Origin: Cryptomeria japonica
Taxonomy: Eukaryota > Streptophyta > Pinopsida > Cupressales > Cupressaceae
Direction: 5' to 3'
Assembly: GCF_030272615.1 (NCBI RefSeq)
Contig: NC_081412.1
Span: 544,252,870 to 544,316,869, forward strand
Length of the DNA: 64,000 nucleotides
Below, piece after piece: positions 24,056-35,960 of this stretch; the first letter of the stretch is position 1; each line of letters begins with the position of its first letter. A program made the translations under genes and the position numbers. The notes below the pieces were generated by a model. It had not been told where the DNA came from and ran no database searches. It saw only the letters and a program-made list of their open reading frames with translations.

Positions 24056-27000
24056 ATGGGCGGTAGAGCAAATTTTGGATGTCCAGTGTTGAAGATTGCT
24101 ATGGCTATGGGTGCTCTTTTGTTATGTGCTGCCGCCCTAGGAGAAATGGATGTACCATCAATAAATATAGGTGCTATTATCGCCTTGGACACAACTAATG
24201 GAAAAATAGCCAAGACTGCTATCGAAATGGCGGTTGAAGATGTAAACAGAAACGCCAGTCTTCTGAATGACACGCTCCTCAATATTGATATCCGAGACTC
24301 CAAACAAGATGCACTCATAGGCGCTTCTGCAGGTAATAACACATCCTCTACCCACCATAATCATATTATTAAAGGAATATATCTGTTTATTATTTATCTC
24401 TCTTTAAATTCACACTCTGGGTATAGAAAGAAATACCAATGGGTTTCCTCGAAATGAGCATTGCAGCATTGGATCTGCTCAGAAAAGGATGTGTAAGCAT
24501 AGTCGGTCCACAAACCTCCGTGGTGGCTGAGTTTGTAGCGTATTTGGGCGTTGCAGCGCGTGTTCCAGTTGTAACATTTGGAGCAACAAATCCCTCTGTC
24601 TCAATGCATCGATACCCTTACTTCGTTCGTATGGTGCCCAGTGATACAACACAAATGACAGCAATAGCAAAGCTGATAGAAAAGTACAGATGGAGGGATG
24701 TGGCGCTTGTGTATGTAGATGATGATTTGGGGACGGGGGCCATTCCCGCCTTAAACGATGCCTTGCGACAGGTTGAGGCAAAAATTGTTTTCAAAGCTGC
24801 AGTCTCTCCCAAGGCGAACGTCTCCGCAATGCGAAGGATACTTGAGCATAAGCTTATGAAGCTGGAGTCGCGAGTATTCATCGTGCATATGCATCCTGAT
24901 TTGGCCCTAATCCTGTTTTCCGAGGCGTACAAATTAAGAATGATGAGCAGTGAGTATGTATGGATCATTACCGACGGATTGGCCAGCCTATTAGATTCGT
25001 TCAACGCCACTTCTCTCCTCTCCATGAACGGTGTGGTGGGGGTTAAAAGAAAGCTCACACAAACCAACCTGCCAAGGCTGAATGAATTTGCTAGAAGATG
25101 GAAGAAGCGGTTTAAAGCCCAGAATCCTACAATACCAAGCCTGGAATTAAATGCCCGTGCGCTTGTTGCATATGATACAGTGTGGGCAATTGCTATCGCA
25201 ATCGATCATCTCCTGCGTATGGAAGCATTCAATGGTAACTTTTCAGAGGCTTCTCGCAGCACCAAATTTCTGAATTTCAAGGGTTTTGAGGGTGGAGAGC
25301 AGTTGCTTAATCAGATCCTAGAGACAAACTTTCTTGGCCTGAGTGGTCCTGTTCGAATTAGTAAAGAAAGCGGAGATCCTCTGGAGAGCTCGTATGACAT
25401 TATCAATGTTGTTGGCAGTCGTATTAATGTAATTGGGTCATGGACAGAAAGGGGCTTGAATATTACTTCAACACAAGTAGTTAATTGGGGTGGTGGATCA
25501 GGAAAAACACCACGTGGGTGGGAGATACCTACACCAGGCAAGAAACTGAAAATAGCGGTGCCTTGGGAGTCAGGGTTTTCACAATTCGTCAGCGTAAAAC
25601 CAGTTCAAGCCAAGGCAGGTGCACTAAATAAGACATATGAGATTAAAGGCTTCTGTATTGAAGTGTTCAAATCGGTGCTCAAGAGATTGGATTATGAATT
25701 GCCATATGAATTGATACCTTATGGAACTGGCAATGTCACCGAGGGCTACTATGATGACCTCGTCTACCAGGTCTATCTCCAGGTCAGTTAACTTATTTTT
25801 TTCGTTTCTGTAATGTGAATCTATATTTCCAACTGATTGACTGGAATAAAATGTGAAAACGGAAGCAGAAATTTGATGCGGTAGTGGGAAATGTAGCAGT
25901 GATAGCAAATCGGAGCAAGTATGTAGATTTCACACAGCCGTACACGGAGACGGGACTGATAATGGTGGTAGCAAATTCAGACGAGGGATCAAGTGACCCT
26001 TGGGCCTTCCTGCTCCCATTTACTCCGGCCATGTGGATAACTACTATTGCATTTTTCTTCTTCACGGGAGGAGTTGTTTGGTTTCTGGAGCACAAGCAAA
26101 ATAGGCAATTCAGAGGGAATCCTCGGAATCAAATCTTGACATTCATCTGGTACTTCTCTTGCTCACTCTCTCTTTGTTTCTATGGCATTATACATAAATC
26201 AATAGCTATGTATCCATCTTCAATACTTACTTTACTAAGGACAGTAAAGCTTAAACGGTCCAGACCTTCTCGTGAAGATAGATGGTCACTGTTATTAGGG
26301 CGAGGAGCCATAAAACAGATGAGCTGTCCGTGGTGATCATCGACAACTTGTCTTACCCACTAGATTCGGGCAATCTTCCCGTCAACTGTACTAAGCCGTT
26401 GTGGGCACGTAGTTCCCACTTTCTGCCAATCCGCATCCATTCATTCACGTCGATGATGCTCACTCCCTGGGCCCTTCAATCCCAATCCTATCATCTCCCA
26501 CTCCCTAACTTTTTTAATCGAAATAAATGATCATTTTCAGAAGTTGGAGAGATTGTCCAGTTTCAGATACATAAATGATTAGTGAACCTTAAAAAATATT
26601 AGTCAATTGCAGAAGCAATTAAATCTGATAACATTAATAAAAATAATAATTTTAAACTTAAAAAATGATTTTTAATAATAACCTTGATTAATACATTTGA
26701 TTAATTTAAATTACTAAACCGAATAAAAGCATAAAAAAGCTTTTCCAACTACCCGCTTGGTTTGCAATCAAGTGAAAATATTTTCTTAAATCTTAAAGAA
26801 TAATTTTTTTTTAACTTATTTGAATGGCATCTTACTCCCAAGACGCTTCTTAGGTGGGAGGTTTTTATAATCATATAAAATAAAATTAAAAGCTCTATTA
26901 AAAGTTCTATTAGAAAGAGATTTTAAGTTTGAGAATATGGAAATGTTTATTACTTATAAAATTGTATGAGATGCATTTTATTAAATTTTTATGATTAGAT

Positions 27001-29206
27001 TATGTGTCTCAAAGTGTTATAAGAAAATTTTATTATGTGAAAGAGTCATTTATCAAATATATAAATATTATTTATTTATTTATTAAAAAATCAATTTAAA
27101 TTTAATAATAATTGTAATTAATAACTTATACTTATTTTTAAAAATATTATTGTGAATTAGTTTAAATCTGAATTTAGGATTTGTTATGTTGTGTTGGGGT
27201 GTTCTATCATTAAGTTATTGATCTATTTGTTGTTTAGATCATTTGTAGTTTAGGTGTGGCTCATTTTCGTACAACTCTCTTACGTTACTATGTAGATGTA
27301 GGACCTCTGAGTTGTGATTAAAGTACTGTACAACTAAGATACCAACTAAGTTAGTGACTAATCCATCTTTGATCCATGTGTAGTTCATTTTCTAACAATC
27401 TTACCATCATTTTGGTTATCTATGATTGTTCTTGTTTAAATTAATGATATTATTAAAATGTATAGCTTTTTAGTGAGTTCAAATGTGTTTTTAATTGTAG
27501 ATGCATATTTCAAGTGTAAATAATGTGTATTACAATTGCTTCTATTTTTTCTATATAAAAATTTATATTTGTTTGTATATCACACCTAGGGGAAGAAGAC
27601 CAGCTACAGCCCATGTTCAAATGACACTGAAATGTGCACTGTTGACCATTGCCAAAAAAGTCTTTGAAATTCTGATGTACTGTTTAAAATCTATGGATGC
27701 ACGAAATTAACTATAACAAGTACTGATGCTTCCCATAACATGTTATACTTCTATGTCATGTTGTCTAACACCTTTCTATAAGATGTATAAGATGTTTCTC
27801 CCACACATTAGATGTCTGATACAACAACTTTAATGTATTTCCTATCAATTTGTTGGATCACTTGCAAGTTCTTATTATGGCATCCCGTTGACGTCGTGAT
27901 CTCCCTTCACCCTAGCCAAAAATTTGTTTAAATTATTAAAAATATTGATTTCAAACGCCTTCTCCTACATCGGAACCCAGGTGACAATTTGCAAGCTAAA
28001 TTGAAATTAAAGTCCACTAACACGGTAGAGAAAAACAATTTTGTCAATGTTTTAGTGAAAAAATGCCCAACTTAACCTATCAACATCTATACAGCATACG
28101 AAGCTTTCCAATTTTTCTGATTGAATTATTTAATCTTTTAACATGCAGGTTCTCTTTTTCCACACTCTTCAAGACTCAGAGTAAGAAGATTCTATCCCTT
28201 TCTTTTCATTGCAGATGGTCAAACTATAGTGCAATTTACAATGCTTTCAAATTCCAAATTAATTTTGTGGATTACGCAGGGGAGAGGATTGTGAGCAGTC
28301 TGGGCAAAGCAGTGGTGATAATTTGGTCTTTTGTAGTTTTAGTGTTAGCGTCTAGTTACACCGCCAGCCTGTCGTCAATGCTTACCGAGAGGGAAATTGT
28401 ACCAAAGTTTGAAAGCCTTGAATCTCTCATTGTCCAAAATTTGCCAATCGGGTATCACCGGGGATCTTTCATAGACAAGTATTTGGAACAGCAGTTGGGT
28501 GTGAACAAAAGTTTGCTTTGCCCATACTCATCTGTACAAGAGTACACAATTGCACTGAAGAACGGACCCACCAACGGAGGGGTAGCCGCCATATTTGACG
28601 ATCAAACTATTTCTCAAAACACATTTCTATCAACAGGATGCAATGCCTATGCCAAAATTGGTCCTACGTACAGAACAGGAGGCTTCGCATTTGTAAATCT
28701 CTAACCTTACCTCCAAATCCCAGATTTGTCTAATTCACAAATCGTATGATTGATTCCAATTGTGTGTACAGGTGTTTCCAAAGGGGTCTCCGCTGGTTTC
28801 AGACATTTCCAAGGCTATATTAAATCTCTCAGAAAGCACAGAGATGCAGGAAATAAGGAAAAGGTGGTTCAATTCAAGTGAAAGCAAATGCAATGCAGAG
28901 TCTGGCGGACTGGAATCAAACAGATTGAGCCTCAACAACTTTTGGGGTGTATTTTTGCTGACAGGATGTGTGTCATTTCTCAGCCTGGTCTACTATTTCT
29001 GTCGCCTACTTTACCGGTTTGTGTACAGAAGCGATAATTCATCTCATGTTAAATCCATCTGCTCCCGATTGCGAACGTTTGCCAATTATGCAGACCAGAA
29101 GGACGTCCCGCCACCAAAAAGAAAGAGATGTGAAACCGCCATTTCGTCAAATGGAACCGCCGCCTCCAATTCCTTTCAAATCACTGTTTCAGCAGGACAC
29201 ATATAA
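24056..29206 (+). CDS. GLR: Glutamate receptor-like cation channel (GLR), six exons, 917 residues
   Basis: Exons by frame and GT-AG sites: 24056-24332, 24467-25782, 25869-26149, 28149-28180, 28280-28692, 28772-29206; total 2754 nt. GLRs are amino-acid-gated, Ca-permeable channels of plant membranes. Residues 1-30 form a signal peptide. About 35-400 are the amino-terminal domain (AALDLL, IVGPQTSVVAEF, FGATNPS). About 415-570 are ligand-binding S1, with the conserved Arg at 546 in ANRSKYVDFTQPY. M1 is about 587-604, the pore helix FSFSTLFKTQ is 626-635, M3 has SSYTASLSSMLTE at 660-672, S2 has GGVAAIFDD and FPKGSPL, and M4 is about 829-851. A short basic tail follows. All hallmark parts are present with no stop, so the gene is probably functional. 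The acceptor of exon 2 was chosen because it restores the family motif GASAALDLL. The start is the first Met before the signal peptide. Confidence 0.92.
26150..28148 (+). other. GLR intron 3 (about 2.0 kb)
   Basis: The donor is TG|GTACTT and the acceptor CAG|GTTCTC, which rejoins a split Trp codon and gives the family motif WFSFSTLF. The intron is AT-rich with no transposon protein in it. The first 30 bases after the donor are also preserved in the GLR relics at 38 and 58 kb. Confidence 0.8.
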
Positions 29207-29435
29207 GCGGCACTCCATATCAACTAAAACTACGCTAGCTTGTAAACGTATCTTGACCACAAAGAGTGAAGACTGGGTCAACTTAAATTATCATGTCCAT
29301 GGCTAATTGCAGTACTGCTACTGATACAATAACGGATAAGTCAAGCTCACTGTGACAATTTATGTCTAGTCTTTGTAATTTGGTGAGGTGTGCAATGCAT
29401 GTATGTTACTTCCCTTTTTTAATAATTAAACCTTT

Positions 29436-29441
29436 AATAAA
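29436..29441 (+). terminator. GLR polyadenylation signal candidate
   Basis: AATAAA lies 230 bp after the GLR stop codon, within CTTTAATAAAGAAATG. It is the first clear signal downstream. Confidence 0.6.
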
Positions 29442-31235
29442 GAAATGTTTGTGGACAAATGTCTCGCATCCATTTTAAACCTGCATTCTAGTTGTATGTC
29501 GGAGTCTTGTTTATAGTGGCTATCGTGATAGACTAAGTCTGATCTTTGGATTCCCTTGATTTCCCTCACACATTATATCCTTCCTAAGCTTTATACATCA
29601 TGAAATATTCCTAAATAGAATTCTAAAAATGTTCATTAAGAATAAAAAAATCTTCATATCTTTCTGATTTCTAAATTAGTTTAATGAAATGCTTTCAATC
29701 TAATATCGTTGTTGGCATGTGGACATGATATTGAGAGTTTTTTTTAAATTGACATGTCATTTATAGAAGAATTAAACATCAAACCGAACTTAAAGACATG
29801 CACAATATGTTAAATTTAAAGGAAGATAAATAACTAATGTTATGTAGCAAAATGTAAGAATTCAACTATTATGTAAGATTTTATATCTAATCTAATTGTT
29901 CTATATACTAAAATTAGCATCATATTTACTTTGTTAGTGTAGAGGGAAATCTTGACAAAAGGAATTCCATTTTTTAATCTTTTGATTGAATTTCCCTACT
30001 AACGAATCTAAGAGCTACCATAACTTGTTGAGCCTAAAATTTTTGGAGAGTGGCAAAATCTTATAAACTCTAATTTAATTTGTAATGTTCCCTATCTATA
30101 TATTTTTGTTTAATTTCTATGTGCTAGCCTCAAAATCATCTTAAGTATAGGAATAGAATGCAAAAGGTTAAAGCAATAATAAACCATCATTCTAAATCAA
30201 GAGAAATACGTTTAGATTGAGCATAAAGATGATTAAGTCAAATTCTTACATTCACTTGCTAAAGAAAAATATATGCTTTATTTTCTCATAGATATGAGTG
30301 ATGTATTTATTCTTTGAATTATTCAAGATCTTGATAGTATATAATACTATGATGCATGTTTTGTGTGTGCTCTTGATGTGTTATGTGCACATATAAGTGT
30401 TAGCATGAGGAGAGATAAAGGACTTGAGGGATTGAGTTATAGGTGTTTGAAGAAGGATATGAATGGTTGAAATTAAATGATGGATGGATGACATAGATTA
30501 AAATAGACATTCTTGGGGCATTGGATCATGTACAAGAGGAAATATGGTGTGCCTATATTTAAGCCCAAGTGAACAATGACACAAACTTAATTTTATTAAT
30601 ATATACACATGTATGGTGAAAAATCATAACCACCTAGAAGGTTGTGAGAGGATAAATCTAACATGGGTGTGAGAGAATCCCTCCCATACATACTAACAAT
30701 GGTGGCCACCTAATAGGTTTAGGTGTCTAAAAAAGACACCCTTGAGGGAGATTTCATTTTGCAACTCTCTTATAGAATTCATTATATGATTAATGGAAGA
30801 TCCCGCTATCAACATAAGAGAAATTCTAAAATATTTGAATAAAAAAAGTATCTGAATGAAAAAATTATTTCATTTGTTTTCCAAATAAAGTTTAATCCTT
30901 TCAATTTGCTATTATCTTTCTCTGGTTCCTTTTTTAGGTGGACTAAGACACCTAGTGCCATATTTTTAGTGGACTAGGGCACCCAATTCCATAGTCCATC
31001 CAAAAGATGCCCAAATTTAAACAGTTTCAAGTTTTAATTTTTTCCATTCATTATCCAATCTTGATTTCACTTGATCGTTGGAAGTTAACTTATAGTTAGA
31101 AATACCTTATGAACCCTATATATAGGAATAATTTGTCACTAATAGGTTACCTAAGATCCTTATATGAGTGAGAAAGTTCTTTCATGTTTGAGCATTATGG
31201 AGCAACAAGATAGAACAACCTATTAGGGTAACTGG
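29442..31235. other. AT-rich intergenic DNA, no gene seen
   Basis: No protein-like frame. A short repeated word, TTTTTAG(G)TGGACTA followed by CACC, occurs twice at about 30931 and 30965. Confidence 0.55.
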
Positions 31236-32105
31236 TGGACAACTGAGAGAGGGGGGTGAATCAGTTGTCAACAGATTATGAAACTTTAAGAACACAAAAC
31301 CTTTTATTGGAATGCATAAACAAAATACCAGAATATAAGATATATAAGTTAAGAAAAAACATAAATCACAGAACAATTACTAATCATCCGCAACACATAA
31401 CACCAAGATTTGTACGTGGAAAACCCGGTAAAAGGAAAAACCATAGTGGGAAGCCTACCCACATTCATATAACAGTTTTACAGTAAGTATGTGATTACAA
31501 TAAGAGGGCCCTGCACATGCAAGAAGGCCAACAAGCTAGAGTGCACTGCTCATCACAAAAGGAGCCTCACTGACTACAAAATAAATCCAGACCAATCCGA
31601 AAAGATGAATGAACTGCAAGAATAACATCTCCTATGCCTAAGTATAGTTCTGGTTAAGCTCAATACCAGAGGTCTTAAACCTATTACAAAAACTCAATTT
31701 GATCACCTATGATTGACCAAAACCTCTGCATATGATTACAACTTTATTCGCATGCAAATAATCCCATAACCTTTCGTAACCATGATCTACAAAGAGATCT
31801 TACATCGTATATATACCAACCCAGAACCTAAACAATTAGGTCAACCACCTAAAAGATAATATAATAAATCTATTACATAATCCCACAAACCAATGATAAA
31901 CCAAGTCGGCCTAAGACAAAAATAGCATAAACCAATCGATAAATCCAACCGGTAATGCATCAGGAGCATCAACCAACACGTTACATAAACCAGTCCATAA
32001 CCTAACAGAATAAGACCAAACCTAAAATAGGTCACCATAAGCCAAATGGAACACCATTGATCAATTGGAACATGAACAAGATAGGGTCAGTGCAAGAAGA
32101 TGAGT

Positions 32106-32127
32106 CCACTTTTTGGCCAAAAAGTGG
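32106..32127. repeat. Perfect 22-bp palindrome
   Basis: CCACTTTTTGG followed directly by its reverse complement CCAAAAAGTGG, with no spacer. It lies just inside the left inverted repeat of the 32084-33231 element. Confidence 0.9.
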
Positions 32128-32966
32128 AAGTGTTTTCCCTGATTTTCAGATTTTGTCTCATTTGAGCTTAAATTTTGAAACACTTAGAGATTGAATCTTG
32201 GAAAAAGTCAGTAATATAAAAGATAGCCCTCTGAGTGTAGTTTCCAAATATATAATTTATTTTAATACCCACATAATAAAAAATAACTTTTTAAATGGAG
32301 TTCTGAAAACTATGTTTTAAAAATGCCTGTTTCAGGACCATACCATGCATGTGTACGACCCACACTTTTTGACACAATTAAAATTATTTTCTCAAACCGT
32401 TTTGGGAAATGGTTTGTAACACACTGAAGATTGATGAGCATATTTTTTTGTTTTTTTTTTTCTAATATTTTTTTTTAATTAATTTTTTAATGGCCGTAAT
32501 TATCTTTTTAAAAATTTGACGTGTACGACCCACATAATTTGATGTAAACTTAACATTTTTTGATTTTTTTTTTTTTAAATACAAAAGAATTTTGTGTAGA
32601 TTGATGACATATAATTTTTTTTCCAAAATTCTTTAAAATAAAAAAGTTATTAAATTAACAAAATTAGTTAATATTTCAAATTTATAGACCCGATTTAATA
32701 AAAATTAAATGAAAAATAGTTAAAATAATCAATTTTTAAATAAATTTACATATTTAGAATCTAGACAGTATAATCTGAAATGGGTTTTAATTTCGTATAA
32801 AAATTCTCTAATTAGAGGCGCGTAAACTATTTCTGAAGTTCATATTTGTGCTTTCATTCATGGAGATTTGCATTTGCAGGTCCATGTCTCAGGTGTGGCC
32901 ATCCGAGGCCTATCCCGGGCCTAATCCCGAGCCAAGTGGCGGGTTGTGGAATCAACTTCCACAAAA

Positions 32967-33170
32967 TGGGCCCCCGTTTTCAAACAAGGGTGGATTGTGG
33001 AAAAAAAGGAAAAATGCCATTTAGAAACGGGGGCCCGCTTTTAAACAAAATGGGGGGCCGCTTTTAGAAACGGGCCCCCGTTTTTAAAAACGGGCCCCCG
33101 TTTCTAAAAAGCGGGCCCCCGTTACCTTTCGGCTCGGGAGCCCGAAGCACAAACGGGCCCCCGTTTATAA
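32967..33170. repeat. Cluster of GC-rich near-palindromes (GGGCCCCCGTTT words)
   Basis: About seven copies of a GGGCCC-centred word lie within 200 bp, most as AACGGGCCCCCGTT. Five are in plus orientation (near 32968, 33070, 33090, 33111, 33153) and two in reverse (near 33027, 33051). Each is nearly self-complementary and the reversed copies can pair with the forward ones. Such GC content is unlike anything else in the window. Confidence 0.9.
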
Positions 33171-33596
33171 GAGCACATTTTCCAATGCACGGACTTCCGC
33201 GAATTTGTGACTCATTACCTTGCACTTGCCCGATAACTAACTGAATCTTGATAACCTTCTAGAAGCCATACCAACACCGCTTATCAGATTCATCAAAAGA
33301 TCTTCAACAAAGCTCTACTGGGTAAACCCTTACCGATAACCAAAAGGCTTACTAGAACAAAAGATAGCTACCAAATCATCAATCCCAAACCAACTGAATG
33401 TGATACGCATCAGAAACACATGAATAACCAATCCAAACCAATTCCAATAGCCAGAACATACCAAAGACAAATCTCCTGACCATCATCAAAGTCCAACCAC
33501 TCTACTAAAACCTAGTAGACAACAAAAGAGATAGTGTTGACATCAATGACAAACATCAATGCAAAACATAATGAATTCCTCCAAATCGCCAACACA

Positions 33597-35699
33597 ACCT
33601 ACATGCAAGTATGTTTTCATGATTGATCTTGTTATTCCTTGTCATGTCTTGTTATTGAATCACTTGAATGAATTATCTAAAGATAATTATATTACCACCA
33701 TTATGAATTTTTAAGGTAATCTTACTTCGATTCAACATTTAAATACTTATTTATCCTATGTCCTACCAAGGGTAAACTCTCTTTTTCATCGTTATAGTTG
33801 TACTAAAGGTGGAAACATGAACATGGATTTTGACTCATGAAAGCCTCTATACAACACGATATTTTTCTCCTTTATTTGTGTAGGTTACAAATTCAAGAGT
33901 TGAAAGTTCCAAACTTGTGCACTGTAGATTGAGATGCATAGTCCCAAACTTTGAATAGGCAAAAACCCCTAGACTTTGCCAATTTTCTCACTTGATTGAC
34001 AATTTTAGGCTATAATTTTAAGGGAAATATATATATAGATTCTCTAGATATAGAATCTAAAGCCTTAGCTTATGAAGATACCTCCATGTCTAGGGTTACT
34101 AGCTCGCTAGACCAATACTTTTACCTCTAGATTTCAATAACAGATTTTTCTTTGCATCTCATTTCTTGATATGTAATTATATGCATTTTTTTTGTTCTAT
34201 ATCAATTTTTTGATGTTGAAACTTATCAATTTTGTATCACTTTATCTTGATGTTATCTTTTCATATCAAATGATGTCCAATCATATTAAACATTAAAAAG
34301 AGGAAATAATAATACACAACATACAACTCTCCTTTAGTAACAAAGTTGGATCCTGGTGGCTATTTCTATGAATGATATTGATTTAGATCCTAGTTTATGT
34401 CTCTAGACAAGGACTCCATTTTCCCATAATTTCACACCATTAATTATGATGAAGGTGTATTTACCTACATAGTTAGACCTATAAATAAATAAGATAACTC
34501 TCTGACATATCATCATATCATCTATTATTGAATTCATATTCTATTGTTTGATTATTGGACATCACTCCTTCAAAGTAGTCTACTATATTTACAATCTTTG
34601 CATTTATTTCCAAGATATCATAACACTTTTAAAAGTCCATTATGAAATATTTATTCATCTATTCTTTGTATTTTGGAGGAAATGTGATTTTTTGAACATA
34701 TACTATATTAGTTGTCAATAGTGTACATAGGGCTAAACTTATTTATGTTTAATTTAACATATATTGCCTTTTCTTCTTGCTCATTTTCTTATTTTTCTAA
34801 GAAATGTAAGTGGTTTTATATCTTTAATATCTATTTAGGGTTTCATTATTTTTCCCTTTTATTCTTTCCCGTTTTGTACATTTAAATAAAACTAATCATA
34901 AAGAGGAAGATATTTTCTCAAATATAGAGGATTATTACTCATTCAATGGTATTTTCTTTCAATTATTCCAAGTACATGTCACTACCCATTGGACAATTAA
35001 TAAGAATAAGCATAAAACTAACATCAATCTATTCACTTTTAAATATTTTGTGAACCCAATCATTCTAAAAGTGTGAGCTAAAAGAACATGAATGCAATAT
35101 GAAATAAAAAATTCTCCAAAGGTTTTTATGGACACCATAATACTTACAATATCATCATATATCAAATATTAAGTTTCAAGAAAGTGTAATTATGGGAGTT
35201 TCATGTACTCTATAATTTTAACACTATATTTTACACTCATATTAGCATTTATCTCACATTGTATGTTCTTAGGTCCATTCAAAGATATCATACCAATTTT
35301 CTTACTCTTGGTGTTTTAATTAGATAAATTTGGAGAGGGCCCGAATCCTTACATATTAGTCAACAATGTCGACAAGAGGGAGGAATTCAGAAGTAGTGAG
35401 ACCACCAAAACCAAAATAGACGAGAACCTTCCATGAAAGAGAGGCCTTTGATTGGAGCCACAAACTAGCGGGCACAAGGGTCTCAACCCCACAAAAAATT
35501 TTAAATTTTAGAACTGAGAGGTTTAAGAAGATAACCCAAATCATCTTCCAAAAAAAAATACTTGCACATGAAATAAAGTGGCCAAGGCAAGCATAATCTA
35601 ACAATGTATTATGAAAGGTTTCTAGCAACCTTTTACCTAAAGGATCACACTAAATGGATACTTTCTCAGACAAGGGAGGAGACAAAAAAGATTTCAAAA
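33597..35699. other. AT-rich intergenic DNA, no gene seen
   Basis: No protein-like frame or transposon domain recognised. Confidence 0.5.
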
Positions 35700-35960
35700 A
35701 CAACTAATTTTGGAAGGCACTCAAAAACCTTATAATAATAGAATCACCTAGCCATTCCATAAAAAATACTAAACATGATAGCCAAAGAATGGACTAGAAC
35801 AAATAAACCAATAAGTTTTGGCAGGCTCCCTAAAAAAATTTACTAGTAGGACCACCTTGAACAAAGATCTTCTTGGACAAGGAATATAAATATTTAAAAA
35901 TCTCCTAGTTTGGAAGGCACCCAAAAACCTTGAAACAATTAAATCACCTTTTAAGACAAA
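35700..35960. repeat. Diverged 200-bp duplication
   Basis: TGGAAGGCAC(T/C)CAAAAACCTT with flanking similarity occurs at 35711 and again at 35911, period 200 bp. The sequence around it has no recognised protein and may be an old transposon remnant. Confidence 0.55.

Larger units (their letters stand above)
32084..33231. mobile_element. Non-autonomous element with terminal inverted repeats, about 1.15 kb
   Basis: The left end is GGGTCAGTGCAAGAAGATGAG (32084-32104). The reverse complement of the right end is GGGCAAGTGCAAGGTAATGAG (33211-33231). The match covers most of about 23 bp including AGTGCAAG and ATGAGTC. Four bases GATA flank both ends (32080-32083 and 33232-33235), which could be a target duplication but is short. 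No transposase is encoded. The interior is AT-rich at the left and GC-rich at the right. Superfamily not determined. Confidence 0.5.
31236..33596 (-). mobile_element. LTR-like sequence (possible solo LTR), split by a nested element
   Basis: The left edge reads TGGACAACTGAGAGAGGGGGG on the plus strand and the right edge ends CGCCAACACA, so on the minus strand it runs TGTGTTGGCG...TTGTCCA. It contains TACGTGGAAAACCCGGTAAA, a word I associate with plant LTR retrotransposon ends. Both flanks of the nested element have the same composition (long CCAA-rich strings), which suggests they once joined; the joined length would be about 1.2 kb. I found no matching target duplication, no internal coding region and no primer site, so solo LTR is a tentative call. 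Confidence 0.4.

Noticed and set aside
24431..24466. Alternative acceptor for GLR exon 2 at 24431 (adds twelve residues)
   Set aside because: The frame is open, but only the acceptor at 24467 gives the family sequence ASAALDLL without an insert.
24439..25791. The 450-codon GLR frame taken as a separate single-exon gene
   Set aside because: It starts inside intron 1, lacks the signal peptide and ends in intron 2; it is exon 2 of the GLR.
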